A stretch of 64,000 bases of DNA, taken from positions 2,356,001 to 2,420,000 of the forward strand of contig JASISA010000027.1 in assembly GCA_031771865.1 (NCBI GenBank), given 5' to 3'. The position numbers and the translations under genes are program-made. Below, one piece after another: positions 34,226-43,661 of the stretch. Origin of the DNA: Nothophaeocryptopus gaeumannii. Lineage: Eukaryota > Ascomycota > Dothideomycetes > Mycosphaerellales > Mycosphaerellaceae. Numbering within the stretch: the first letter of the stretch is position 1; each line of letters starts with the position of its first letter. A model generated the notes under the pieces. The model was not told the origin of the DNA, did no database searches, and saw only the letters and a program-made list of their open reading frames with translations.

Positions 34226-37171
34226 ATGGAGCGAGCAAGCTCATCGTCCTCGTCCAAGTCCAACGCACACGATTCTCCAGACCTTGGACGCCCGAGACGT
34301 TCTGTTGCGTCCTATCGATTATTTCCTACCGTCGGACCGACACCGCCAGCCTCACCCGTGACGCTACCGAAAACTACTTGGAACAAAGCCGGGGCATCGA
34401 GCCGCCGCCGATCGTCATCTGATGAAAATGCTTCTAAGGTGACAGCGCTAGCGTCTCCTTCGCTTGCGACCTTACCAGCAACTACCTTTGTGAGAGACAG
34501 TAGTAGAAAGGCCAGTCTGCCAGAATTACGACCGCTGCGAACGGTCCGGGAGAATGGCCAGAATGCTCCACATCAACCTCCTCCGAGACGCTTGCGCAGC
34601 GCGATGGATGTCCGTGCCTCGCAGGATGACAACGCTTACGACCACCCAAATAGCGATCCTGCCGAGGAGTCGCTCGCTGACGAACAGTGCGTTGCTGAAG
34701 AAAACAGCAGCAACGTGAGCGTCTCGCCGGGAAGGCGAATTTCCAGCCGGCCTTCCCTCTATGCCTCGCGATTGCAGGATGGAAGTTTTCCGCAGACATC
34801 TCTGGTAAAATCAAAACGCTCCAAGCCCAACCTCCGTATCACGGTAGAGAAGCCCCAGTGCAAAGACGATGAACTGCCGCCGGAGCCTCCACCCAAATCC
34901 CCTCGACATCGACGAGAGGATTCTGCGGCACTCAATACCTCACCTCAACGAAGAGGGCAATCGTCGCCAGTGTCCCCTTTGTTCGTTGGACCGTCCATCG
35001 AAATTTCGCGAACTCCGCTGGGAACACCAGTCGCGCAACAACAGTCTTTCGTCCCTGTTGACTCACAGGTCACATTGCGCGAACTGACAGCCTCACCTTC
35101 AACCGCCCGTGGAAGGGCCATCCGTCGGTTTTGGCCCAAAAAGCTTACCACTTCTCCCAGCGACAATGCTCAGCATCACGCAGAGCGCAACGTGCAGCCG
35201 CTCCAGGGCACCCTCAATGCAATGACGAACAACCTGCGACCCAGCACCTCTGGGGGATTGACTTCCTCGTCCAAGAGTGCTCTACGAGCAAGCTCGGTAC
35301 CCAGAAACAGATCTGTCGAGCCTTTGACCGTAAGATCCATCATGGTTTCACCTAGAGTTCCTCCGAAGACGAATGTCGGACTGCGGCCTCCAAGTCGCGA
35401 AACTGCAACTACGTGTGGGCGTATTGAGAGCCCTGCTTCTCCTCAAGAGAACGAGAACACAAGTAGGAATGAGAGCTACCAAAGCTTTGCACCGTCCGAA
35501 AGAGAGGCGAGGACACCGGCTCAATATGCTCCTCGCCCGGTCCCTACGAATGTGGTCGGGTCCCAAACAAACGGCTCCGCACACGAATGCATCGCCGACG
35601 TTGTGAGGAAAGATACGGCGGTGCAAGCTGCCTCAGATATAAAACACGACACGGCATTTGCTCCGCAACAAAATATTTCCCCAGACTCTGCAGCAACAGA
35701 GTCATCGAAGAAGACTGCGTTAGCGCAGGCTCGTGCAAATGTAGCGGCATTGGGAAGTGTCGACTCACTCCTAATAAGTCCATCAGTCTCAGAGCAGCAT
35801 CGATCGTACGGATCCGAACTGAATGCATTTAACCGCGCGTTCACTGCCGATAAGCTATCACTATCGAGCCCTAGTAATGTCGACCCCGTCGAGACTTTGA
35901 AGAGCCTCTCAGACCAGTGCGAAGCCCTCCACGCTAGATATGCAAGTCTGCGCGCGGAGCGCCAGAAGATTTCTTGCGGAATCATTGCCAACCTGAAGGA
36001 GCAGAAGCCCGGGCCAGAATACACCAATATGCTGTTGGCCGAGCAATTATCTCTGGCAGCGGTCAGCTCTTCGATGGATATATGTTTCGCTAAGCTCAAG
36101 GCCTTGGAGTGTCGCAAAGAAGATGCAGTCCAGGTTCTCATTTCACGTGCGACACAACCGAAGGCATCTTCATCGGATCATATCGCAGCTATGATCGCTT
36201 CCATGGCTATGGCAAGAAAGTCGTCTTTGGCTACATCTACGGAGTCGGGAAGCCGTGGCCATTCTACATCGGAAGTCGGTGGATCGCCTGCACGCTCAAC
36301 TCTGTCTTCACTTCCGCGGGCATCATACGCAAGCGAGACTACCAGCCAAGAATATCGACTTTCTGGAATCTCGCGGCATTCTTCGACTGGCCACGATATC
36401 GTTCAGACCGAAAAGCAGCCGCCAGAGACCATTCCCGAGGCTGTCGAGAGCCCCCTGAGCCCCAAGCACCAACCTGTTGAGGCGAAACGAAAATCGACGG
36501 ACGGGCCTTTACCAGATGGTAAAATGCAATCTCCATTGGCGAATGCCGCTAGTCTTGCATATGGACGGGGCAGCGACCAGGACAAAGGCCATGATGTTTC
36601 GCCGATATCTGACGATGGCCTTACGGAAGACTTCTTTGAATTGGCGCCAAATAAGAGGATACGAGTCAACGGTACCAAAGCCGCGCAGATTCTTGGGCTC
36701 ATTTCCAAGAATGCGGACGGGAAAGAGTCGCCTCTGATCAAGCTCCCTGACGAGCTGCGGGATACTAACCCAGCAAAGCTACACGCAGCAGACAAAGTGG
36801 AAATTGAGCTTCTTCCCAGACCAGGAAAGGAGCACTCCGTCAAGTCTTCTTATCCACGGGCGACCGACCCAGACTCACCCATCATCCAGGATCTGGAAGC
36901 TGAGCTGGAGAACTTCCCCAAACCAGTCACTCCTCTCGTAACGATGCGATCAGCTGCTTCGCTACCAAAGCATGGTAAGCCTCAAGCTACAGACGCATCT
37001 GCAACCAACCTTGAACACGAAGAACGTCGACGCCGCCACGACTCACCCATGAACAACCTCCCGACTTTGAGAAAGAATTCTCATCACACTATCCAGGTGT
37101 ATATGGAGCCGGAGGAGATTTTGGACCTCTATCGTAGAGGTAGCACAGCCACTACAGCCTTGCTTTCGTAG
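34226..37171 (+). CDS. Large disordered protein with central helical region, unknown function
   Basis: A single exon encodes 981 residues from the first ATG of the frame. The sequence is Ser-, Pro- and Arg-rich and largely disordered, with many SP/TP and RRxS sites that would suit CDK and AGC kinases. Residues about 552-640 (VETLKSLSDQCEALHARYASLRAERQ onward in part) are predicted-looking amphipathic helix or coiled coil and are the best candidate for a conserved core. A second block near residue 815 (EDFFELAPNKRIRVNG) and the C-terminus IQVYMEPEEILDLYRRG also look constrained. I do not recognise the family; a cell polarity or cytoskeletal role would be only a guess. Confidence 0.72.
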   Translation: MERASSSSSSKSNAHDSPDLGRPRRSVASYRLFPTVGPTPPASPVTLPKTTWNKAGASSRRRSSSDENASKVTALASPSLATLPATTFVRDSSRKASLPELRPLRTVRENGQNAPHQPPPRRLRSAMDVRASQDDNAYDHPNSDPAEESLADEQCVAEENSSNVSVSPGRRISSRPSLYASRLQDGSFPQTSLVKSKRSKPNLRITVEKPQCKDDELPPEPPPKSPRHRREDSAALNTSPQRRGQSSPVSPLFVGPSIEISRTPLGTPVAQQQSFVPVDSQVTLRELTASPSTARGRAIRRFWPKKLTTSPSDNAQHHAERNVQPLQGTLNAMTNNLRPSTSGGLTSSSKSALRASSVPRNRSVEPLTVRSIMVSPRVPPKTNVGLRPPSRETATTCGRIESPASPQENENTSRNESYQSFAPSEREARTPAQYAPRPVPTNVVGSQTNGSAHECIADVVRKDTAVQAASDIKHDTAFAPQQNISPDSAATESSKKTALAQARANVAALGSVDSLLISPSVSEQHRSYGSELNAFNRAFTADKLSLSSPSNVDPVETLKSLSDQCEALHARYASLRAERQKISCGIIANLKEQKPGPEYTNMLLAEQLSLAAVSSSMDICFAKLKALECRKEDAVQVLISRATQPKASSSDHIAAMIASMAMARKSSLATSTESGSRGHSTSEVGGSPARSTLSSLPRASYASETTSQEYRLSGISRHSSTGHDIVQTEKQPPETIPEAVESPLSPKHQPVEAKRKSTDGPLPDGKMQSPLANAASLAYGRGSDQDKGHDVSPISDDGLTEDFFELAPNKRIRVNGTKAAQILGLISKNADGKESPLIKLPDELRDTNPAKLHAADKVEIELLPRPGKEHSVKSSYPRATDPDSPIIQDLEAELENFPKPVTPLVTMRSAASLPKHGKPQATDASATNLEHEERRRRHDSPMNNLPTLRKNSHHTIQVYMEPEEILDLYRRGSTATTALLS

Positions 37172-37480
37172 CGGTTTGGCTGTAATGGGTTTCTCTTTGT
37201 ACAATATTTACGACATGTAACGACAAAATAGCGCTCTTGTACATGTATTCAGATCTAGGAAAGAATGAGCTGGAGACCATTAACCCTGGATAGCTTCGAA
37301 TGAAAGGAGCTACCGATGACGACGAACAATTTTCAACTAAATGTCGTGAAACTACTCATCCTCATCATCCTCATCATCATCATCATCATCATCATCTTCA
37401 TCTGCTTCTTCTTCTTCTTCCGCTGAAATCGAGACTGCATAAAAGGCTGCTTCGCTCTGAAAAGCTCAATCGCAACTCTA
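37172..37480. other. Convergent 3' flank with CAT/GAA microsatellite
   Basis: About 310 bp between the ends of two convergent genes. It contains an ATG/GAA-type trinucleotide tract discussed separately. Confidence 0.55.
37352..37422. repeat. CAT/CTT trinucleotide tract with minus-strand acidic open frame
   Basis: An imperfect (CAT)n and (CTT)n tract. Read on the minus strand directly after a TTTCAG that looks like a splice acceptor, it encodes about 22 Glu/Asp codons (with one Ala) followed at once by TAG. It could be an alternative last exon of the adjacent minus-strand gene or a simple microsatellite. Confidence 0.7.
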
Positions 37481-38575
37481 CTAGCCTTCGTCGCGACTTC
37501 GATGTGATGAGCCATGGTCACTAGTTCCCGTCAACCTCAATACCCTCCCAACGGCCTTGACGCCTTGCCGCAGCCCGCCCTCATGACCACTCCCTTTCTT
37601 CCGCCCAATGCTCTTCTCCATGGGTCCAGGTTTGGGCGGCCATTCGCCATCGTTTTTCCAGCCTTGCACAAGCGCGTGGATCAGAGTGAGGAGATTTATC
37701 GGTATTGACGGCGTTCGTGATTGAAGAATAATTTTGGCGTAAATTTCGGGATACATGTGTGATGTGATGCGTTTTCGTATGGGATGGTTTGGGAGGAGTG
37801 GAGGCGCTATGGGAACCATGACTTCTAACGGGACGACGCGGGCAGTTGCCGTTGTTGTGGTGGGTGCTTTGGTCCTGGAGGCGGATATGTCTGGTGACAC
37901 GGAGGGGCTGGATCCTGATGTAGAGTTGTTGTCGTCGTCGTCTGTCTCTGCAGAAGATGTGGAAGTTCGCGGACTCTCGCTGGCTGTTGACTCGGCCTCA
38001 TCCTGATCTGTTCCACTGTTTTCTAAGAGCCGCACTTCGGTCGTGAGACTTGCGCTGCACCAAATATCCCGCCGCCGCATCCAATGGGCAAGGCCGTCAT
38101 TCCACTCCATTTCCTGCTGCAACGCTTGATGTCTCTTGCGTTTCCTCGCCTGGCGCCGGTCGCGGAGTTGAGCGCCGACGCTGTCTGGACCCTCGAAGCG
38201 GTATTCCTCATCTTTGCTCCTCGCATCGGTAATATCGTCTTCTTCGACGGGTGTGTCATCGTCGATGTCCGAGTACTCGCGCTCCCTCCACTCCACCGGG
38301 TCGAATGTCAAGCCCAATGCCGCCCCGCCACCGCTCTCACTACCTGCCTCCCCTCTCGTATGGTCATTGGGTGCGTGAAATCTGAAGCCAGCGATTCTGT
38401 CCTCTAGGTCCTCTGTCGCGGAGCCCTTTCTGCCAGAAGAGGTCCATGCCGGGAGCGTCGGATATTCCCAATCATCTCGAATACGTTCCCGCAACAGCCT
38501 CCGCGCTTCCCGTAGTTCTTGCTGCTGCTCGGCGCTCCGGTGATGAGATCCGGGAAGGTTGAAGTGCAGCGTCAT
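37481..38575 (-). CDS. Gag1-like clamp domain protein (DUF4050 type)
   Basis: A single exon encodes 364 residues. The N-terminus is Arg/Glu-rich, the middle is acidic and then Ser/Thr-rich. The C-terminal third contains HMYPEIYAKIILQSRTPS and LVQGWKNDGEWPPKP, which I recall as the conserved core of the fungal DUF4050/Gag1-clamp family. Function in that family is poorly defined. The acidic region (DIDDDTPVEEDD) and KRKRH suggest a nuclear or cytosolic scaffold. The last codons before the stop are non-conserved, so an alternative 3' splice into the acidic tract at 37352-37422 cannot be excluded. The family name is moderately confident. Confidence 0.7.
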   Translation of the reverse strand: MTLHFNLPGSHHRSAEQQQELREARRLLRERIRDDWEYPTLPAWTSSGRKGSATEDLEDRIAGFRFHAPNDHTRGEAGSESGGGAALGLTFDPVEWREREYSDIDDDTPVEEDDITDARSKDEEYRFEGPDSVGAQLRDRRQARKRKRHQALQQEMEWNDGLAHWMRRRDIWCSASLTTEVRLLENSGTDQDEAESTASESPRTSTSSAETDDDDNNSTSGSSPSVSPDISASRTKAPTTTTATARVVPLEVMVPIAPPLLPNHPIRKRITSHMYPEIYAKIILQSRTPSIPINLLTLIHALVQGWKNDGEWPPKPGPMEKSIGRKKGSGHEGGLRQGVKAVGRVLRLTGTSDHGSSHRSRDEG

Positions 38576-39574
38576 GACTCTGCAACGGTGAAGGCCGGCT
38601 CGGTGGGCGTCGAGTCGGACTCAGAAGCAGTGTCGCGTGATTGCGGGCGAACGAATGGGGCAGTGAGGTCTCAGCTTACCCAGCCGCTGTATATAAGCTG
38701 GAGAGTGCTTCCGGTTCAGCTGCACAAGAAGAATAGTAGTCTCCGACCAGGCATCGCACCGCCTACGGGTGAGATTGCGCCAAGAGGAGTAGCATGCGGA
38801 TGTAGTGCGCTGGACGAGGAGTATGATGAGGAGTCTGAGGAGTAGACGTCACCAACGGCAGAGAGGATTCGCTGTCAGGCCGTCAGTCTTCAGGCTGATC
38901 CTGATCTGGAACTTCGATCTCGCCGCACTGCCTTGAATCCCTTGATCTTCGAATGCACGGAAATCTCCGCTTGGGATCGGCTCCTCACTTCGGGCCAACT
39001 TCATGTCAAACAGACAGCACATTTGCAACGCTGTCTAGCGGAGGAAGAAACGAGATCAAGAATACAATTCGAAAGGGGCCAGCAGATATTATCGAGATAC
39101 TGGCAAGCAAAAGTCGAAAAAATACCTGCTATTCGCGAGGTGGATCCGGACATTCAACTTCTGCAGTCAACAACTCTGGACATTACTCTCCTAGTCTGCG
39201 CTCCGAGAGGATATCACTACCTGCGAAGGTAACAGTATAGAGGATAATCCATCTCTGGAGAGCCTAACACCTTTCCTCGTTACTTCCTACCTGGTTATGC
39301 AACTATACTTGTATTCGATCGGCAGACTAGGCTCGCTTATAGCCTGTTATGACCTTCCCGCCGTCTTCCCTTAGATGGTATCACTTTAAGAGTATTGAGT
39401 GAGATCGCTGTGGCGTAGAGTCTACGTTCAGTGGAGAGAAACAGCTGAAAGTTGGCTGTCCGGCTCCATTTCGTGCTATTCGCTAACGGCCTTGCGACAA
39501 TTCCACAAAGCGATACATTTACAGTTTGCTCAACCAGCAAGCGGAACTCCTACGATGTACGAGACACAGACTTA
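38576..39574. other. Intergenic, no gene seen
   Basis: About 1 kb of promoter and flank with only short, inconsistent frames. Confidence 0.5.
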
Positions 39575-40213
39575 TTATCTCAACCATCTCAAGACCTTCT
39601 CACTCCATCCACCTCTCTCTAGCCCCCGATCTATCCCATCATCCCGAATCTCCCTTGCCAGCCTGCCAACCGGATAAGGTGAGATCCGCTGCATCTCGAC
39701 ATCCTCGACATAATGATGCGGTCTGGACAATCGCTCAGCGGTCGAGAAGGTAGATCGTCTGATATGGGCAGCCTCAGGAGGAGGCAGCGGGGTTAATTCC
39801 CTCAGGCTCTGCTGCATGAGCTGGGTAACTTCGGCATCAGCCTCGTTCTCACGCGCTCGCTGTGCGACGAAGTCGAAGGAGTCTTTTCTGGTTAGTTCGG
39901 GCAGAGCGAGGTCGTCTTCTTCCTCGTCATCATCGGTGGAGGAGGAGACAGAGGCTTTGCTGCATTCTGCATTGACTGTGCGTGGTGCTGGGGTTCTCAG
40001 AGAGACTTCCTCGAAACCCATGACTTCATCGTTGTGGTTAGGAGCTGAAGTAATTGGCGCAGAAGGAGGAACACGTTCCTTGCCGTTGCCCTTACCCTTG
40101 CCACGAGTGGCGGGAAAACCAGTCGTCTGGCCCTCGGAGGCGTAAGTCGTTTCCAGAACTGCCCACTCCGCAAGGCTCAAAGGACGATGAGACCGCTTGT
40201 TGGTACCAGACAT
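39575..40213 (-). CDS. Hypothetical acidic/Ser-rich protein
   Basis: A single exon encodes 212 residues beginning MSGTNKRSHRPLSLAEWAVLE. It has an acidic Asp/Glu run near residue 95 and an Arg-rich C-terminal part with SPYPVGRLAREI. No named domain is seen. Gene-like codon use and length support it, and the LSLAEWAVLE and FDFVAQRARENEADAEVTQLM segments look helical. It may be a Dothideomycete-restricted gene. Confidence 0.6.
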   Translation of the reverse strand: MSGTNKRSHRPLSLAEWAVLETTYASEGQTTGFPATRGKGKGNGKERVPPSAPITSAPNHNDEVMGFEEVSLRTPAPRTVNAECSKASVSSSTDDDEEEDDLALPELTRKDSFDFVAQRARENEADAEVTQLMQQSLRELTPLPPPEAAHIRRSTFSTAERLSRPHHYVEDVEMQRISPYPVGRLAREIRDDGIDRGLERGGWSEKVLRWLR

Positions 40214-40611
40214 GTTGTTTGCCTGTTCACTTGACGTTTTCTGAAGGTCAGTAGTATAGGAGTCGTCAATGTGCTTACTGACCTAGTTGAATTTGATTCT
40301 GAGGAGATTGGTGAACAAGAACGCGTGTTATATCAACCCAGATAGACAAAGACAGCTTTCGACAACAATGAACGAGGCTTTCCTCGTGAAAGAGAATTGC
40401 GAATCCCATTGTTCAAAGTCGACAAAACTGGTACCTCTCGTGAAGAAGGCTGGCGGCGAGGAAATCGACTGCAACAGTCACTCGTGCTTGGATCAAAGAA
40501 CCCGAGCTATCACATGTTGCTCTTGCAGAATTGCATCAAGTGTGGCGAAGGTATCGCCAGCGTTTCGACGGGAGCGCTCCTATCTCTTGTAGTGTCTCGA
40601 CGCATGCGACT
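40214..40611. other. Intergenic
   Basis: Upstream flank of the hypothetical gene and downstream side of the F-box relic. No supported gene. Confidence 0.45.
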
Positions 40612-40770
40612 CTACAGACGCGGGGAGCCGATAATAGTAGTATAGAAGGTCTCGTTAATTCGGGAGAGCTCGAACAATTTGTAGCGGTTGAAATGAAGGA
40701 GAATATCCTCGAGCAGCTCGGGGATTGCAAACTTTCTCGCCGCGGCATTCGCTAGGACTATAGTGTTCAT
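40612..40770 (-). pseudogene. F-box-like gene fragment
   Basis: From the ATG at 40770 a 52-residue frame contains FAIPELLEDILLHFNRYKLF and LSRINETFYTTIIGSPRL. This is the pattern of the short F-box motif (PELLExILL...LLLxxRVNxxFxxxIxxSPxL) common in expanded Dothideomycete families. The frame stops at SPRL, exactly where intact members continue for 100 or more residues. No continuation was found downstream. It is therefore best read as a truncated relic, though a very short expressed F-box peptide is possible. The family identification is from memory of the motif and is moderate. Confidence 0.45.
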
Positions 40771-41065
40771 ATCAGCGTCGCTATCAGCTGATTGTTGTAC
40801 GATAAGCGGGAAGAGTCTGGGGCGTGATGGCGAGTAATAGCGTTTGCGAATGCTCATCGAATAAGGTATGTTGCATTCAAGAGTATTTCCCCCCGAAACT
40901 CCAAGCGCTATGCAACTTCCGAGCCTGGACGAGCAGTATGTAAGTACAGAAGTTTTGGGGTATCGTATGCAATATGTGCACAGTCCTCTACCATCGGCTT
41001 TGTAAAGGTCACTCCACCCGGAACACCACATCCACAAAACGCCGTCATGTAGTCATTGTACAGGA
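40771..41065. other. Intergenic
   Basis: Short flank between the F-box relic and the end of the Utp5-like gene; nothing supported. Confidence 0.4.
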
Positions 41066-42499
41066 TCATCTCTTTCGGTGGAGATGTTGTGGCCTCGGTT
41101 GCTTGACAGCCTCAGACTCGCTTTCGTCGGCTTCAGAATCATCATCGTGGTCGACAGACGTGGCATCGCTGTCAGCTTCGTCATTTGAACTTTGATTTTC
41201 CTCTCCAGAACCGTCTTCTGCTTCGTCATCGATCATGCCATTGCGCCCATCGTCATCTTCGTCCGCGGAACTGTCATCTTCCACGCCGTTGATGAAACCG
41301 TTGGGCAGATCCGCGTCGCCAGCTTCTGCGTCGCTCTGTTCTTCGGCCGCTTGAGGCAGACCCTTGGCACGCGACCTCTTCCCGACTGCTTGGTGTTCCA
41401 CCGCCTCGTCGTCGCTAGACCAGACTTGCTCTTGACCATCAATGTAAAGCACACCTTCCTCATCGTCCTCCTCATCCGCATTTCCCCCACGGGACGCCAC
41501 CTGCATGCTTCTTCGCGCCTCCAGCTGTGCCCCAAGGAAGTCGAGCTTACCTTTGAGATGTAACAAGGGCTGCAAGCCGTTCGCACGTTCTCGTGTGACT
41601 TGGGCTAAAGCCTTCAGCTTCTTCATCAATCCGGGCTGGTTGGCGAGATAACCGCCGTGCAGGACCAGCGACCATTGTATCCAAATCATCAATCTCCCAG
41701 CTCTACCTGGTCGTTTGTGTATGCGTTCGGCTATCCGCTCAAGCAAAGTTGCAATATGTGTTGACTGTTGCCTTTGTATGGTTGAGCGAATGACGTTGAC
41801 ATCGACTTGAGCAAAGCAGCTCTCCAGCAAATCCTTGTCGTTTGTCTTGAGAGCTTGAGCTAGAACAGTTCCGAGGGAGCCTCCGGACAGGGCCTGAACC
41901 GCTTGGCCTGTTCCGGCAGGGACCAGACTATGGTGGTCTTTTGCGTCTGCGGTCTGTAGAGACTTCTGCACGTCGATTGGGTCGGGATGGCGCGCTTGCA
42001 GAAGGTCTCCAAATGTTGGCTCCTCTGCGAGCTCAGCATCTTCCATTTCCACATCACCTGCACCCGCCACTGCTTGAGCATCGCCAGACGTGCCGTGACC
42101 ATTGAGTGTTGGCTTTTCTTCATCGATCTCATCTTCCTCCAACTCGCTTGACTCTTCTGCACTTGAGATGGATATTACGTCTGCCTGAGGCTTCTTGACC
42201 GGCCGGTGCTGCTGCGCTTCTTCCTCACTTTCGTCACTCTCTTCCTCCGACGAGTCCGAAGGCTGAGCTGCTATCGCCGCGTGCGACTCGTCGACTCGAT
42301 TCGCGTTTGATCGTGGGACGCCATTGGTCAATTTCGCATCGAGCCGCTTGCCAGCGCGGTTGTCCTCGTCGACCAGGAAGTCGAGCGTGGAGGTTGGCTT
42401 TGCGGGCACGTGGGAAGACTTCAGTCGTTTGGAGGCGGGAGGGGCAGATGCAGAGTGAGCATCCGCCTGGCGCTGTCTCGACCGCTTTGCGGTACTCAT
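41066..42499 (-). CDS. Utp12-domain protein, Utp5-like small-subunit processome factor
   Basis: A single exon encodes 477 residues. The Utp12 domain spans about residues 205-335: GSLGTVLAQALKTNDKDLLESC-type start, then RIHKRPGRAGRLMIWIQWSLVLHG and LLHLKGKLDFLGAQLEARR. Flanking regions are strongly acidic and Lys/Arg-rich, as in nucleolar proteins, with an N-terminal KRLK. This domain mediates assembly of t-UTP/UtpA proteins (Utp5, Utp12 and others) on the 5' ETS of pre-rRNA. Yeast Utp5 and human WDR43 also have a WD40 propeller before the domain; none is visible here. Filamentous-fungal Utp5-type annotations can likewise be propeller-less. The C-terminus ends in RPQHLHRKR. Confidence 0.85.
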   Translation of the reverse strand: MSTAKRSRQRQADAHSASAPPASKRLKSSHVPAKPTSTLDFLVDEDNRAGKRLDAKLTNGVPRSNANRVDESHAAIAAQPSDSSEEESDESEEEAQQHRPVKKPQADVISISSAEESSELEEDEIDEEKPTLNGHGTSGDAQAVAGAGDVEMEDAELAEEPTFGDLLQARHPDPIDVQKSLQTADAKDHHSLVPAGTGQAVQALSGGSLGTVLAQALKTNDKDLLESCFAQVDVNVIRSTIQRQQSTHIATLLERIAERIHKRPGRAGRLMIWIQWSLVLHGGYLANQPGLMKKLKALAQVTRERANGLQPLLHLKGKLDFLGAQLEARRSMQVASRGGNADEEDDEEGVLYIDGQEQVWSSDDEAVEHQAVGKRSRAKGLPQAAEEQSDAEAGDADLPNGFINGVEDDSSADEDDDGRNGMIDDEAEDGSGEENQSSNDEADSDATSVDHDDDSEADESESEAVKQPRPQHLHRKR

Positions 42500-43661
42500 G
42501 GCCGCGACATCACCGGCCTAGATGTGTCGTAAAAGAATGAAGGCCGAGGAGGAGGTGAAGTGAGGTGGTGTCGTTGGAGGTACAGAGACTGGACGGCGAA
42601 CGGCGTTAGGTTCGAAGTTTTTGGACAAGGTTTGAAGAGCTTGGCGTTCATACAATCCTTGCTCATCGACATCATCAACATCACGACCACCCACAGGGAA
42701 CAGCTACAGAGTCGCAAAATGCACGACTGGTCCTTGCATCTAATGTACTTTTCATTTGTTTGACAATATGAAGTCGTAAAGGCGTTGCTGTGAACGAGTC
42801 AGAAAAGTTGGGGGAGCTTGGAAACCCCGGGTGCCGTCAATTGATCGATGCCTTCACGGCGCGAACGTTCACTATCACGTGGAGCATCTTCCATTGCTTT
42901 CATGCACGATATCGTACATTCATCACGAGAGCTGTTCAATTGATCAACTGTGAATGTATTGAAGTTATTGTTTCATGTGCGAGCGGTGTGCTCGTTCTCG
43001 GTCGTGCTTGCCAGTGCCTGCGGAAGAAATTCGCTTCATGGAGCTGAGTCATCCCTGTGGCCAATCAGAGTGCTCGGATCAAACCGGCGATCCGCTTCTC
43101 GATACGCGCGGATCACCTCACTTTTTCAACACGAAACACTGTCGCTGTCGATTCCGCAACAGAGGAAGCGCGACGCAGCCATATCGAAGCTGAGAGTGAT
43201 GACAGATGATAATGTTGTTTATCAGCTCATGATTGAATGAGTCAACGGCATTCACGGCCAGGAGGTGAAGAGGTCTGAGTGAAGATCACGTGGCCGGTGA
43301 CTAGCGCCGGGCGTAGCCGGCTCGCGCGCCTTATGATTTGAAGAAGCTCGCACTTCGACGCTCTTTTGATTCCGTTCGTTCAACTCGATCAACCGATTCA
43401 ACCCCCCCACAGAGCCGCATCGCGCATCACGTTTCCAAAACATCGACACGTCCGCGCCTCCGCTCCTTCCCATCCCAACTGACCTAGCCTGCCAGCCCTC
43501 CATCTCGATTCCGATTAATACGTGCGCGCTCTAATCACCTTTGCGACTACAGCTCATCAAATTATTCGCGTGTTGATCCGTCTGCATAACAAACAATATT
43601 GGCGCGCGGAGTCGCGTGCTGCTTGCTCGCCCAAATCCTTCCTCGGCTTGGCGTTCCCGAT
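42500..43661. promoter_or_regulatory. Divergent upstream region of UTP5-like and BDF1 genes
   Basis: About 1.16 kb of non-coding sequence between two divergent nuclear housekeeping genes. It is pyrimidine-rich near 43380-43560. No operator was identified. Confidence 0.45.

Noticed and set aside
41192..41563. A 123-codon plus-strand frame over the Utp5-like gene
   Set aside because: It mirrors the acidic repeats of the real minus-strand gene and has no domain.
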